DNA of 18,555 nucleotides from an uncultured Paracoccaceae bacterium (GTDB lineage: Bacteria > Pseudomonadota > Alphaproteobacteria > Rhodobacterales > Rhodobacteraceae). Each line of letters opens with the position of its first letter. Within the stretch, counting starts at the first letter, position 1. The position numbers and the translations under genes were made by a program. This document shows positions 1 through 7,984 of the stretch, one piece after another. Location of the stretch: NCBI GenBank assembly GCA_937907485.1, contig CALESR010000143.1, forward strand, positions 1 to 18,555. The letters run 5' to 3'. The notes beneath the pieces are model-generated. The model saw only the letters and a program-made list of their open reading frames with translations, had not been told where the DNA came from and ran no database searches.

Positions 1-1
1 C

Positions 2-382
2 AGATCCACCGTTTTCGCCGTCCTTGGCGCCGCAATGCTGCTGGCGGGATGTAATGACATCCCCGACTTTCGCCGTGGCGAGCGGCTGTCGCGGCCCTTT
101 ACCAACCCGTTCAGCAATCCGTTTTCCCGCGACCCGGCACCCGCAGCGCCCGAAACGCTGCCCAGCGCGGCGGCTGACGTGGCCGAAGGCGCCTGCATTC
201 AGGCGGGCACCTCGGCAGGGTTCGAGGTGCAGGGCGTCGTCGGCACCCGCGAGGTGACGGACGCCGCCGGGGCGCCGGTGTCGCGCGATGTCATGCTCAG
301 CGTGCGGCGCGGCGGGCAGGCGCTGGAGGTGCGCTGCAGCTATGCCTATGCCAGCGCCAGCGCGCGGATGATGACGCTGTAG
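2..382 (+). CDS. Small lipoprotein, 5' end outside the window
   Basis: The frame is open from the first bases of the window, so the start codon lies upstream and the entry is partial. The visible part reads a hydrophobic signal segment (AVLGAAMLLAGC) ending in a lipobox LAGC, whose cysteine is encoded at 50-52. This is what is expected for a type II signal peptide and lipid anchoring after export. The ATG at 35 falls inside the signal core and is unlikely to be the true start. The mature part is about 110 residues: a proline- and alanine-rich stretch (NPFSNPFSRDPAPAAPE), then a small domain with two cysteines (ACIQAG and EVRCSY) that may pair in the periplasm. I do not recognise the family and assign no function. 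The gene is separated from the next gene by a 93-base spacer and is convergent with it. Confidence 0.7.
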   Translation, partial: RSTVFAVLGAAMLLAGCNDIPDFRRGERLSRPFTNPFSNPFSRDPAPAAPETLPSAAADVAEGACIQAGTSAGFEVQGVVGTREVTDAAGAPVSRDVMLSVRRGGQALEVRCSYAYASASARMMTL

Positions 383-461
383 GCGTCTCAGGCGGGCTGG
401 GCGGACGCACAGGTTGGAGCGCGCGCAGTTCGCGTCCGAGGGCATGCGTGGTGACAATCGC

Positions 462-479
462 CTGACCGACCCCGGTCAG
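462..479. terminator. Hairpin between convergent lipoprotein and tetR genes
   Basis: CTGACCG (462-468) and CGGTCAG (473-479) form a perfect 7-bp stem with a 4-base loop. It overlaps the stop codon of the minus-strand regulator and follows the plus-strand lipoprotein gene, so it could end transcripts from either side. There is no clear T-run on either strand, so intrinsic termination is only a possibility. Confidence 0.35.
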
Positions 480-1144
480 ATCGCCCCGAGCGCGTTGAAA
501 TGCGCCGGGAACAGCCGCGCGGCACAGAGGCGCACGGTGGCCAAGGCCTCGGGCGCGGGGTAGGGGGTGGTCATGGTCATCATGTCCAGCCAGACCCCCT
601 CGATGGTGACGCGCAGGATACGCGCCAGCCGTTCAGGGCTGCCGGAATAGCCGCCCTCGTCGATCAGCCGGGCGCAGATCGACTCCATCCGCCGGTTGTA
701 ATTTTCGTCCTTTTCGCCGCAGCTTTCCTGATACAGCGGGCGGCTTTGCGCCTCGCCCCAGAACGAGCACCACGCGGCCAGCCGCGAGGGGGTGAACACC
801 TTGAGGTCGAAATCCGCTTCGATCAGCGCGTTCAGTTGCGCGGCGGGTGAGGGGCCTGCGGCCTCGAGCGCGGCGGACCAGTTGGCGCGGTATTCCTCGG
901 CCAGATAGGCGAGGGTCTCGGCCAGCAGTTTTTCCTTGGTTTCGAAATGGAACAGCACAAGGCCATGCGACAGCCCCGCCAAGCGCGCCACCTCGGTCAG
1001 GGTGGTACGCGAAAAGCCGCGCCGGGCGAGGGTTTCGATCGTTGCCTCGATCAATTGCACGCGCCGGGCCTCGCGGCTGAGCGTGCGCGGCGGGCGGTCA
1101 GAACTGGGCGCGGCGCTGTCGGTCAAGGACGTCCCCGGTGGCAA
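476..1144 (-). CDS. TetR/AcrR-family regulator, BetI-like
   Basis: This 222-residue protein has a TetR-type N-terminal DNA-binding domain at about residues 28-75 (LIEATIETLARRGFSRTTL, then EVARLAGLSHG as the helix-turn-helix and FHFETKEKLL). Its C-terminal half resembles the BetI ligand-binding domain (AAWCSFWGEAQSRPLY, then GVWLDMMTM). BetI proteins are choline-responsive repressors, so a quaternary-amine ligand is plausible, but no betA or betB gene is present here. The TTG start at 1144 is preceded by AAAGGG at good spacing and by an in-frame stop a few codons upstream, so a longer start is excluded. It is transcribed divergently from the 13-gene cluster and is the obvious candidate for its repressor, probably acting on the near-palindrome at 1194-1213. 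The effector is unknown. Confidence 0.88.
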   Translation of the reverse strand: MPPGTSLTDSAAPSSDRPPRTLSREARRVQLIEATIETLARRGFSRTTLTEVARLAGLSHGLVLFHFETKEKLLAETLAYLAEEYRANWSAALEAAGPSPAAQLNALIEADFDLKVFTPSRLAAWCSFWGEAQSRPLYQESCGEKDENYNRRMESICARLIDEGGYSGSPERLARILRVTIEGVWLDMMTMTTPYPAPEALATVRLCAARLFPAHFNALGAI

Positions 1145-1193
1145 ACTCGGCCCTTTCTAGCGAAACTCGGCGGCGGTTGCACCGGAAAAATCT

Positions 1194-1213
1194 GATTGAC
1201 AGGCCAGTCAGTC
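1194..1213. promoter_or_regulatory. Putative TetR operator overlapping a -35 hexamer
   Basis: The core TGACAGGCCAGTCA (1197-1210) is a near-perfect inverted repeat (TGAC.GGCC.GTCA) and can be extended with GA/TC at the outer ends. It lies in the spacer between the divergent regulator and the first gene of the cluster. A perfect TTGACA hexamer (1196-1201) overlaps the left arm, so a bound repressor would block a -35 element. No convincing -10 hexamer is visible at 16-18 bases downstream. The assignment to this regulator is inference from position and symmetry. Confidence 0.55.
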
Positions 1214-1254
1214 GCGTGGGACGCTGCCCCAAAGCCCCCGCGACAGGAAGTTCC

Positions 1255-2604
1255 ATGACCAAGGCCCCGACCCGTGACCTGACCCGGTCGAACGCGCAAT
1301 TCCAGAAGGCGCTGACCAAACTGCCCTTGGGGGTGTCGTCCACGTTCCGCTATTGGGGCGACGAACGCACGATCTATGTCAAGCGGGGCAAGGGCGCCCG
1401 GCTGTGGGACATCGACGACAATCAATACATCGACTATCGGCTGGCCTATGGCCCGACGATCCTCGGCTATGCCGATGACCGGGTGGACGCCGCCGCCCGC
1501 CGGGGCATGGAGATTGGCGGGGTCTTTGCGCTGTCGACCGAGATGGAATACACCGTCGCCAGCCGGATTTCCAAAATGGTGCCGGCTGCCGAACTGGTGC
1601 GGTTCTCGAACTCGGGCACCGAGGCGGTGATGGCCGCGCTGCGACTGGCGCGTGCGCATACCGGGCGCGAGCAGTATCTGCTGGTCGAGGGCAGCTATCA
1701 CGGGTTGTTCGATGCTGCGATGTGGCAGGCCAATGTCGAGGACTGGACGCCGGGTTCGAACAAGGACCCCGAGATGATCCCCTATGGCAAGGGCATCCCG
1801 CCGACGGTCAAGCAACTGGCGCATCTGACGCCGATGAACGACATGCAGCGGCTGGAGGACGTCTTCAAGGCCCAGGGCGACAAGCTGGCGGCCATGCTGA
1901 TCGAGCCGATTCAGGGCAATTGCTGCGGGATCATGGCGCGGGTCGAGTTTGTGCAACTGGCTCGCCAGCTCTGCGACCGTTACGGCGTCATGCTGATTAT
2001 CGACGAGGTGAAATCCGGGTTCCGGGTCGGCAAGGGCGGGATTCAGGGCATCATGGGGGTGCGGCCCGATATCACCACCTTTGCCAAGGCGGTGGCGAAT
2101 GGCTATCCAATCGCGCTGGTGGCCGGGCGCGAGGACGTCATGCGCAGTTTCCGCTATGGCGGTGCCAGCCACGGCGGCACCTATACCGCGCATTCGGTCA
2201 GTCTGGCAGCGGCGGACGAATGCCTGCGCATCCTCGATGAAACCCCGGCGCTGGAGACGCTGGCCAACCACGGCAAGGCGCTGATGGCCGGGTTCTCGCA
2301 GATTCTGAACGCGCGCGGCATCGTGCATTCCTATTCCGGCCTGCCGGCGATGTTTGGCCTGTTCTTTGACGCCACCCCGCCCGACAATTACCGCGCGTGG
2401 AAGACCTCGGACTATACGTTCTATGATACGATGGCGCAGTTCCTGCATGATCTGGGCATCATCGTCGAGCCCGACAGCCGCGAGCCCTGGTTCATGTGCG
2501 AATCGCACGGGCTCGACGCCACGGCGCTGCCTGAGACGCTGAAAGCTGTCGAGACGGCGGTGGATCTGACGATCGAGGCGCTGGCCGAAGGGGGCGCTGC
2601 GTGA
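1255..2604 (+). CDS. Class III PLP aminotransferase, glutamate-1-semialdehyde aminomutase-like
   Basis: This 449-residue fold-type I PLP enzyme has the class III landmarks: NSGTEA (119-124) for the cofactor phosphate, SYHG for the ring region, LIIDEVKSGFR with Asp250 for the pyridine nitrogen, and FAKAVANGYP with the Schiff-base Lys278. The closest look is to the glutamate-1-semialdehyde 2,1-aminomutase branch, but a haem role is unlikely in this setting. A transaminase or aminomutase acting on an intermediate of the cluster's substrate is more probable. The ATG at 1255 has AGGAAG just upstream (1245-1250). Frames extending further upstream would run through the operator region and are rejected. 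It is the first gene of the co-directional run and its stop overlaps the next start by four bases (GTGA). Substrate unknown. Confidence 0.85.
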   Translation: MTKAPTRDLTRSNAQFQKALTKLPLGVSSTFRYWGDERTIYVKRGKGARLWDIDDNQYIDYRLAYGPTILGYADDRVDAAARRGMEIGGVFALSTEMEYTVASRISKMVPAAELVRFSNSGTEAVMAALRLARAHTGREQYLLVEGSYHGLFDAAMWQANVEDWTPGSNKDPEMIPYGKGIPPTVKQLAHLTPMNDMQRLEDVFKAQGDKLAAMLIEPIQGNCCGIMARVEFVQLARQLCDRYGVMLIIDEVKSGFRVGKGGIQGIMGVRPDITTFAKAVANGYPIALVAGREDVMRSFRYGGASHGGTYTAHSVSLAAADECLRILDETPALETLANHGKALMAGFSQILNARGIVHSYSGLPAMFGLFFDATPPDNYRAWKTSDYTFYDTMAQFLHDLGIIVEPDSREPWFMCESHGLDATALPETLKAVETAVDLTIEALAEGGAA

Positions 2605-4214
2605 CCTATGACGCTGTCATCGTCGGGGCGGGGCATAACGGGCTGGTGACGGCCTGTTACCTCGCACGCGCCGGGATGAAGGTTTGCGTCGTCGAGAAAA
2701 ACGACTGGATCGGTGGCGCCGCGGTCTCGCGCGAGCTTTACCCCGGTTTCACCTATTCCAACTGCTCGTATGTCAGCAGCCTGTTCCGCCCGGAAATCAT
2801 GCGGGATCTGGAGTTGCACAAATACGGGCTGCAGATCCTGCCTTATGAGGGCGGTGCGGTCTTTACGCAGGATGGCGGCTATCTGGGCATGTTCCGCGAC
2901 CATGACGCGAACCGCCGGGAATTCGCCCGCCACTCGGCCCGCGACGCCGAGGCCTATGACGTCTATGCCCGCGACATCCTGCGGTTCTGCCGGTTCATCC
3001 GCCCGATGCTGATGCGCACCCCGCCGGACCCGACGCGCCTGCGGCCGCGCGATCTGTCGGAACTGCTGTGGCTGGGCAAGCAGATGGGCGGGCTGTCCGA
3101 GGCGATGCGCGCCCAGATGGTTCGGTTCTGGACCATGTCGATCAGCGATTTCCTCGATGAGTATTTCGAGAACCCGGTCATCAAGGGTTACCTTGCCGTG
3201 TCCGCCATCATCGGCACCGCGCTGGGACCGATGTCGCCGGGCAGTGCCTATGTCTTGCTGCATCACTACATGGGCGATGTGGATGGCAATGTCGGCGCCT
3301 GGGGCTTTGCCCGTGGTGGCATGGGGTCGATCACCCGGGCGCTGACCGAGTCGCTGCGCACCTCGGGTGGCGAGGTGCGGGTGGGGCAGGGGGTGGAGCA
3401 GATCCTCGTGCAGAATGGTCGCGCCGTCGGTGTGGTGCTGGCCAATGGCGACGAGGTGCGCGGTCGGCGGGTGATTTCCAACATGGACGTCAAGCGGACC
3501 TTCCTGAAACACGTCCCCGAGGCCGAGTTGCCGGGTGATTTTGTCAAACGGATCAAGGCGTTCAAGATCCGGGGGTCCTCGGGCAAGCTGAACATCGCGC
3601 TGGATGCGGCGCCCGTGTTCCCGGCCTTGCCGGAGGGCGCGCCGAACCTGCGCGGCGATCTGCATTTCACCGACAGCGTGGAGCGCATGGAGCGCGCCTA
3701 TGACGACTGGAAAGCCGGGCATTTCAGCGCCGATCCGTTTCAGGACTGCATGATCCCGACGATGATCGACCCGACGATGACCCCACCGGGCAAGCATTTC
3801 ATGTCCTGTTTCGTGCAATACGCCCCGCCAAAGATCGAGGGCCGCGACTGGACCGATGCCGACCGTGACGCGTTCCGCGACGCCTGCCTCAACCAGATCG
3901 AGGCCTATTCCCCCGGCTTCAAGGATCGCGTGCTGCATGTGGAAACCCGCACCCCGCGCGAGTTGGAGGCCGAGGTGGGCCTGACCGAAGGCAACATCTT
4001 TCAGGGCGAATTGACGTTTGACCAGTTGCTGTTCAACCGCCCGGTGCCCGGCTATGCGCAATATCGCAGTCCGATCAAGGACTTGTGGATGTGTGGCTCC
4101 AGCACCCATCCCGGCGGTGGCGTGATGGGCGCCCCCGGCCGCAATGCCGCCGCCGAGGTCCTGCGCGAGGCCCGTCTGCCCAGCCCGATGAGGGACGCCT
4201 ATGCGGTCCTGTGA
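2601..4214 (+). CDS. FAD-dependent oxidoreductase, phytoene desaturase/PYROXD2 type (first copy)
   Basis: This 537-residue protein opens with a Rossmann FAD-binding motif (AVIVGAGHNGL, glycines 9, 11 and 14). It closes with the C-terminal FAD signature of the CrtI-like amine-oxidase superfamily (LWMCGSSTHPGGGVMGAPG), so both halves of the flavin site are present. Length fits PYROXD2-like proteins. These are cytosolic flavoproteins that dehydrogenate C-C or C-N bonds, and many are not carotenoid enzymes. No other carotenoid gene is nearby, so a role in oxidising the cluster's substrate is more likely. The GTG start overlaps the preceding stop and has AAGGGGG about six bases upstream. The gene overlaps the next one, a paralogue of the same family, by 14 bases, suggesting a paired or heteromeric enzyme. 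Substrate unknown. Confidence 0.85.
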   Translation: MTYDAVIVGAGHNGLVTACYLARAGMKVCVVEKNDWIGGAAVSRELYPGFTYSNCSYVSSLFRPEIMRDLELHKYGLQILPYEGGAVFTQDGGYLGMFRDHDANRREFARHSARDAEAYDVYARDILRFCRFIRPMLMRTPPDPTRLRPRDLSELLWLGKQMGGLSEAMRAQMVRFWTMSISDFLDEYFENPVIKGYLAVSAIIGTALGPMSPGSAYVLLHHYMGDVDGNVGAWGFARGGMGSITRALTESLRTSGGEVRVGQGVEQILVQNGRAVGVVLANGDEVRGRRVISNMDVKRTFLKHVPEAELPGDFVKRIKAFKIRGSSGKLNIALDAAPVFPALPEGAPNLRGDLHFTDSVERMERAYDDWKAGHFSADPFQDCMIPTMIDPTMTPPGKHFMSCFVQYAPPKIEGRDWTDADRDAFRDACLNQIEAYSPGFKDRVLHVETRTPRELEAEVGLTEGNIFQGELTFDQLLFNRPVPGYAQYRSPIKDLWMCGSSTHPGGGVMGAPGRNAAAEVLREARLPSPMRDAYAVL

Positions 4215-5673
4215 CATCCTGATCCTTGGCGCCGGGGTCAATGGCTTGGCCTGTGCGACGCGGCTGGCAAAGGCCGGGCGCTCGGTTCTGGTGCTCGAAG
4301 CCGCAGCGACGCCGGGTGGCGGGGCTGGCGAGGTCGAATTCCACCCCGGCTTTCGCGCGCCCGCGCTGGCGCATCTGACCCAGGGGCTTGACCCCCGCGT
4401 CGCCCGCGCGCTGCCGGTGGCGTTTCACCCGGCGCTGACCACGGCGCTGCAGGGCGGCATCACCGTCAAGGGCGGCGCGGCCAGCGTGGATGCCGCCGCA
4501 TGGTCGGCACTGCACGCAAGGCTGAGCCGGTTCGCGCAGGCCCTCGCGCCATTCCGCCAGATGCCACCGCCGATCCCCGGCGCGGGCAATGCCTGGTCGC
4601 GGCTGGTTCGCCCGCTGTTGGGGCTGCGCGGGCTGGGGCAGGCGGAGCTGCGCGAGTTGATGCGGCTGATCCTCATCAATGTGCATGATGTGGGCGAGGA
4701 CGAGCTGAGTTCGGACGCGCTGCGCGGCCTCTTGTCGTTCGACGCGACGCTGGGCGCATGGCTGGGTCCGCGTTCGCCCAATTCGCTGATCCTCTATCTC
4801 GACCGTCTGGCGCGGGGGGCGGACCCCTTGCTGCCGGTCGGGGGCATGGGGGCGCTGGCGCAATCGCTGGCCAAGGGGGCCGAGGCCGCAGGTGTCACCC
4901 TGCGCTGCAACGCGCGGGTGGCGCGGGTGGTGGTCGCGGACGGGCGCGCCCGGGGCGTGGTGCTGGACTCGGGCGAAGAGATCGCCGCGAAGACCGTGGT
5001 TTCGGCCTTGAACCCGCGCACGACCTTTCACCAACTGATCGGCGCGCGGCATCTGGACGCCGGGTTCCACCGCCGCATCGGCCATATCCGCATGCGCGGC
5101 GGTGCGGCCAAGGCGCATCTGGCGCTGTCTGGCCTGCCAGCGCTGGCCGATCCAAAGGCGCGGCTGGTGATCGCGCCCAGTTCGACGGCGGTGGAAAACG
5201 CCTTTAATCCAGTGAAATACGGTCAGGTGCCGGACAGGCCGGTGATGGAGGTGCTGCTGCCCTCGGCGCATGACAGCGGCATGGCCCCGGCGGGCGCGCA
5301 TGTGCTGTCGGCAATCGTGCAATCCGCGCCGCATGCCCCGCGCGACCCGGTCGCGGCGCGGGCGGCAATGCTGGAGAATTCGCTGGCGGTGCTGGAGGAG
5401 AATATCCCCGGTCTGCGCAGCCTGATCCTGCATGCCGAAATCCTGATGCCGCAGGATATCGAGGCGCGCTTTGGCCTGATCGGCGGCAACTGGCATCACG
5501 GCGAGTTGGCGGTCGAGCAGATGCTGTTCAACCGGCCCCTGCACGGCGCGGACCGCTATGCCACGCCGGTTCCCGGCCTGTGGCTGGCCGGGGCCGGGGC
5601 GCATCCCGGCGGCGGGATCAACGGCGCGGCGGGCTGGAATGCCGCCGAGGCCCTGCTGGAGGCCAAGGGATGA
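4201..5673 (+). CDS. FAD-dependent oxidoreductase, phytoene desaturase/PYROXD2 type (second copy)
   Basis: This 490-residue protein is a second, clearly diverged member of the same family as the gene before it. It has an N-terminal dinucleotide-binding motif (ILILGAGVNGLA, glycines 10, 12 and 15) and the C-terminal signature LWLAGAGAHPGGGINGAAG. The segments before the C-terminus also match (QMLFNRPLHG here, QLLFNRPVPG in the first copy). It is about 47 residues shorter, mostly in the central substrate domain. The ATG at 4201 has GAGGG six bases upstream and lies inside the 3' end of the previous gene. Its TGA overlaps the next ATG (ATGA). Tandem conservation suggests the two copies act on successive steps or form a complex. 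Substrate unknown. Confidence 0.84.
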   Translation: MRSCDILILGAGVNGLACATRLAKAGRSVLVLEAAATPGGGAGEVEFHPGFRAPALAHLTQGLDPRVARALPVAFHPALTTALQGGITVKGGAASVDAAAWSALHARLSRFAQALAPFRQMPPPIPGAGNAWSRLVRPLLGLRGLGQAELRELMRLILINVHDVGEDELSSDALRGLLSFDATLGAWLGPRSPNSLILYLDRLARGADPLLPVGGMGALAQSLAKGAEAAGVTLRCNARVARVVVADGRARGVVLDSGEEIAAKTVVSALNPRTTFHQLIGARHLDAGFHRRIGHIRMRGGAAKAHLALSGLPALADPKARLVIAPSSTAVENAFNPVKYGQVPDRPVMEVLLPSAHDSGMAPAGAHVLSAIVQSAPHAPRDPVAARAAMLENSLAVLEENIPGLRSLILHAEILMPQDIEARFGLIGGNWHHGELAVEQMLFNRPLHGADRYATPVPGLWLAGAGAHPGGGINGAAGWNAAEALLEAKG

Positions 5674-6854
5674 GCGCGCAGACCCATTTCAAGACGCCTC
5701 TGCGGCCCTCGCCGTTTCACCCGCGCACCGCGCCGCTGAACCGGCTGAACCGCTGGGGCCCCTGGGCCGGGCAGTTGAACGCGCTGTGCTTTGGCGATGT
5801 GGACATGGAATACACGGCCATCCGCAACGCCGCCTCGGTCTATGACCTCTGTGCGATGGTGAAATACCGGGTGACCGGGCGTGAGGCCGCCGAATACCTC
5901 AACCGCCTGACGCTGCGCGACGCGGGCAAGCTGGCGGTTGGCGGGGTGCACTATACCGCGTGGTGCGATGATGCGGGCAAGTTGCTCGACGACGGCACGC
6001 TGTTTCGCCACGGCCCGCAGGACTATCTGATCTGCTGTCAGGAGCGCCACCTGCCCTGGCTGCTGGATTCGGCCCAAGGCTTCGACGTGGCGGTGCGCGA
6101 GGTCACCGAAGAGATCGCGGCACTATCCCTGCAAGGGCCATGCAGCGCCTCGGTGCTGGCGGCGGCGGGGTTCGATGTCTGGGGGCTGAAGCCGTTTCGC
6201 ATGGCGGAATTTGCCTTTCAGGGCGGGAGCCTGACCATCTCGCGCACCGGATTCACCGGCGATCTGGGCTATGAGCTGTGGTTGACCCCGGATCTGGCGC
6301 TGCCGTTCTGGGATCACCTGATGCAGGCGGGCGCGCCCTGGGGTATCCGGCCGATCGGTTCGGACGCGCTGGATCTGGCGCGGATCGAGGCGGGGTTCAT
6401 CATCACCAACATGGACTTCATCCCCGCCCACCAGGCCCTGCGCGAGGACCGGCCGCGCAGCCCGCTGGAGATGGGGCTGGGCTGGATGATCGACTGGGAC
6501 AAGGGCCAGTTCACCGGCCGCGCCGCGCTGGCGGCGGAACAGGCGCGCGGCTCGGACTGGGCGCTGGTTGGCCTCGACATTCCGGGCAATGTCAGCGCCG
6601 AGGGCTCGATCCTGTACCACGACAAAAAGCACGAGGTCGGCATGATTACCGCCGCCGCGTGGTCGCCCGCGCTCAAGGCCAGCGTCGCGCTGGCGCAGGT
6701 GCAGGCCCGGCATGCGGGCGGCGCGAACCTGTGGGTGGAAATCTATGCGCTGCGCGAGTTGCAGTATGTCAAGCTGATGCTGCCGGTGCAGGTGGTGCCG
6801 CGCCCGTTCTTCAACCCGCCGCGCAAACGCGCGACCCCACCGGCGAGGGTGTGA
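5670..6854 (+). CDS. Aminomethyltransferase (GcvT) family protein
   Basis: This 394-residue protein has the GcvT/folate-binding fold. Visible landmarks are GGVHYTAWCDDAGKLLDDG with an Asp pair (107-108) where GcvT has its catalytic aspartate, TGFTGDLGYELW (193-204), ARIEAGFIITNMDF (237-250) and a C-terminal barrel. Family members pass a methyl or methylene group from an amine, or from a sulfonium as in DmdA, to tetrahydrofolate in the cytosol. No other glycine-cleavage genes (gcvH, gcvP) are near, so the usual glycine-cleavage role is unlikely. The neighbours make capture of a one-carbon unit from an N-methylated substrate or oxidation product the best guess. The ATG at 5670 has GGAGG at 5658-5662. 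It overlaps the preceding stop by four bases and shares one base with the next start. Confidence 0.83.
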   Translation: MSAQTHFKTPLRPSPFHPRTAPLNRLNRWGPWAGQLNALCFGDVDMEYTAIRNAASVYDLCAMVKYRVTGREAAEYLNRLTLRDAGKLAVGGVHYTAWCDDAGKLLDDGTLFRHGPQDYLICCQERHLPWLLDSAQGFDVAVREVTEEIAALSLQGPCSASVLAAAGFDVWGLKPFRMAEFAFQGGSLTISRTGFTGDLGYELWLTPDLALPFWDHLMQAGAPWGIRPIGSDALDLARIEAGFIITNMDFIPAHQALREDRPRSPLEMGLGWMIDWDKGQFTGRAALAAEQARGSDWALVGLDIPGNVSAEGSILYHDKKHEVGMITAAAWSPALKASVALAQVQARHAGGANLWVEIYALRELQYVKLMLPVQVVPRPFFNPPRKRATPPARV

Positions 6855-7984
6855 TGCCGCATCCGCTGTCCCCAAGGCTGGACCATTGCCCGCCCGGCCT
6901 GCCGCGTGCGGCCTATGTCGATGCCGGGTGGCACGCGCGCGAAATGCGGGCGGTGTTTGGCGCCGAATGGGTGTGCGCCGGGCGGCTGGCGGATCTGGCG
7001 CCGGGCACGATGCGGCGGGTTTCTCTGGGCGACGCGCCGGTGATCCTGTGCCGCGATGCGGAGGGCGCGCTCAGCGCCTTTCACAACACCTGCCGCCACC
7101 GGGGCGCGGAACTGTGCCGCGAGGCGGTCGAACCCATGGGCAAGCTGATCCGCTGCCCCTATCACGCCTGGGCCTTTGCGGCGGCGGACGGGCGGTTGGT
7201 CAGCACCGCCCATGCGCAGCCGACGGCGGATTTCGACCGGGCTGTGCATGGGCTGTTCCCGGTGTCGGTGCGGGTCTGGGCGGGGTTCGTCTTTCTCAAC
7301 GCCGCCGCGCAACCGGGGCCGCTGCACGCGGATATGCCGCTGGAAACGCTGGATAATTGGCCGATGGCGGGGCTTGTAACCGGCCACCGCAGCGAACGTC
7401 TGCTGGAGTGCAACTGGAAGGGGTTCTGGGAAAATTACTCGGAATGCCTGCATTGCCCTGGAATCCACCCCGAACTGTGCGACATGGTGCCGGTTTACGG
7501 TCGCGGCATCATGGGTGCGAACGAGGCGCCCGACTGGACGCCCGATATGCCGGTGCAGCCCACCCTCAAACCCGGGGCGCAAAGCTGGACGCTGTCGGGG
7601 GCGCCCTGCGGGCCGGTGTTTTCCGGCCTGACGCAGGGTGAACGCGACGCGGGCTATACCTTTGTCACGCTCTGGCCCTCGGTCTTTGTGGTGGCGCATG
7701 TCGACTATGTCCGCGCCGTGCGGTTGGAGCCGGTCAGCGCCACCCAGACCCGGCTGATCGCCGAATGGTATTTCCCGCCCGAAACGCTGGCCCAGCCCGG
7801 TTTTGACGCGGCCAAGGTCGCCGGGTTTGCGCAGATCGTGCTGGATCAGGACGGCGACGCGGCGGAAATGAACCAGCGCGGGCTGGCCTCGCCCGCCTTT
7901 CAGCGCGCCACGCTGATGCCCGAGGAATACGAGATCGCCCGCTTTCACGGCTGGATCCGGGCGCATCTGGAGGGCAGCCCTTGA
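6854..7984 (+). CDS. Rieske non-heme iron oxygenase, alpha subunit (first)
   Basis: This 376-residue protein has an N-terminal Rieske [2Fe-2S] domain with CRHRG (Cys80, His82) and CPYHAW (Cys101, His104). The C-terminal catalytic domain carries the mononuclear iron motif NYSECLHCPGIH, with His200 and His205 as ligands, the bridging acid Glu197, and Asp333 in DQDGDAAEMNQ as the likely carboxylate ligand. The HCPxxHP form is typical of oxygenases acting on quaternary amines and similar aliphatic compounds rather than only aromatics, so N-demethylation is a reasonable proposal. An electron-donating reductase is needed and none is encoded nearby. ATG 6854 was chosen over the GTG just before it because GAGGG at 6845-6849 is too close to the GTG. 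The gene ends overlapping the second Rieske gene by four bases. Confidence 0.88.
   Translation: MPHPLSPRLDHCPPGLPRAAYVDAGWHAREMRAVFGAEWVCAGRLADLAPGTMRRVSLGDAPVILCRDAEGALSAFHNTCRHRGAELCREAVEPMGKLIRCPYHAWAFAAADGRLVSTAHAQPTADFDRAVHGLFPVSVRVWAGFVFLNAAAQPGPLHADMPLETLDNWPMAGLVTGHRSERLLECNWKGFWENYSECLHCPGIHPELCDMVPVYGRGIMGANEAPDWTPDMPVQPTLKPGAQSWTLSGAPCGPVFSGLTQGERDAGYTFVTLWPSVFVVAHVDYVRAVRLEPVSATQTRLIAEWYFPPETLAQPGFDAAKVAGFAQIVLDQDGDAAEMNQRGLASPAFQRATLMPEEYEIARFHGWIRAHLEGSP

Noticed and set aside
476..1144. betI of the choline-to-betaine pathway
   Set aside because: The regulator is BetI-like, but betA, betB and betC are absent, so the symbol is not justified.
1255..2604. Haem biosynthesis hemL
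   Set aside because: The fold matches the aminomutase branch, but the motif around the lysine and the operon context differ from hemL; no symbol given.
2601..5673. Carotenoid biosynthesis (crtI-like phytoene desaturases)
   Set aside because: The family signature is shared, but no crtB, crtE or other carotenoid gene is present and the neighbours are amine-catabolic.
5670..6854. gcvT of the glycine cleavage system, or dmdA
   Set aside because: No gcvH/gcvP partners and no dmdB-D genes; only the family can be named.
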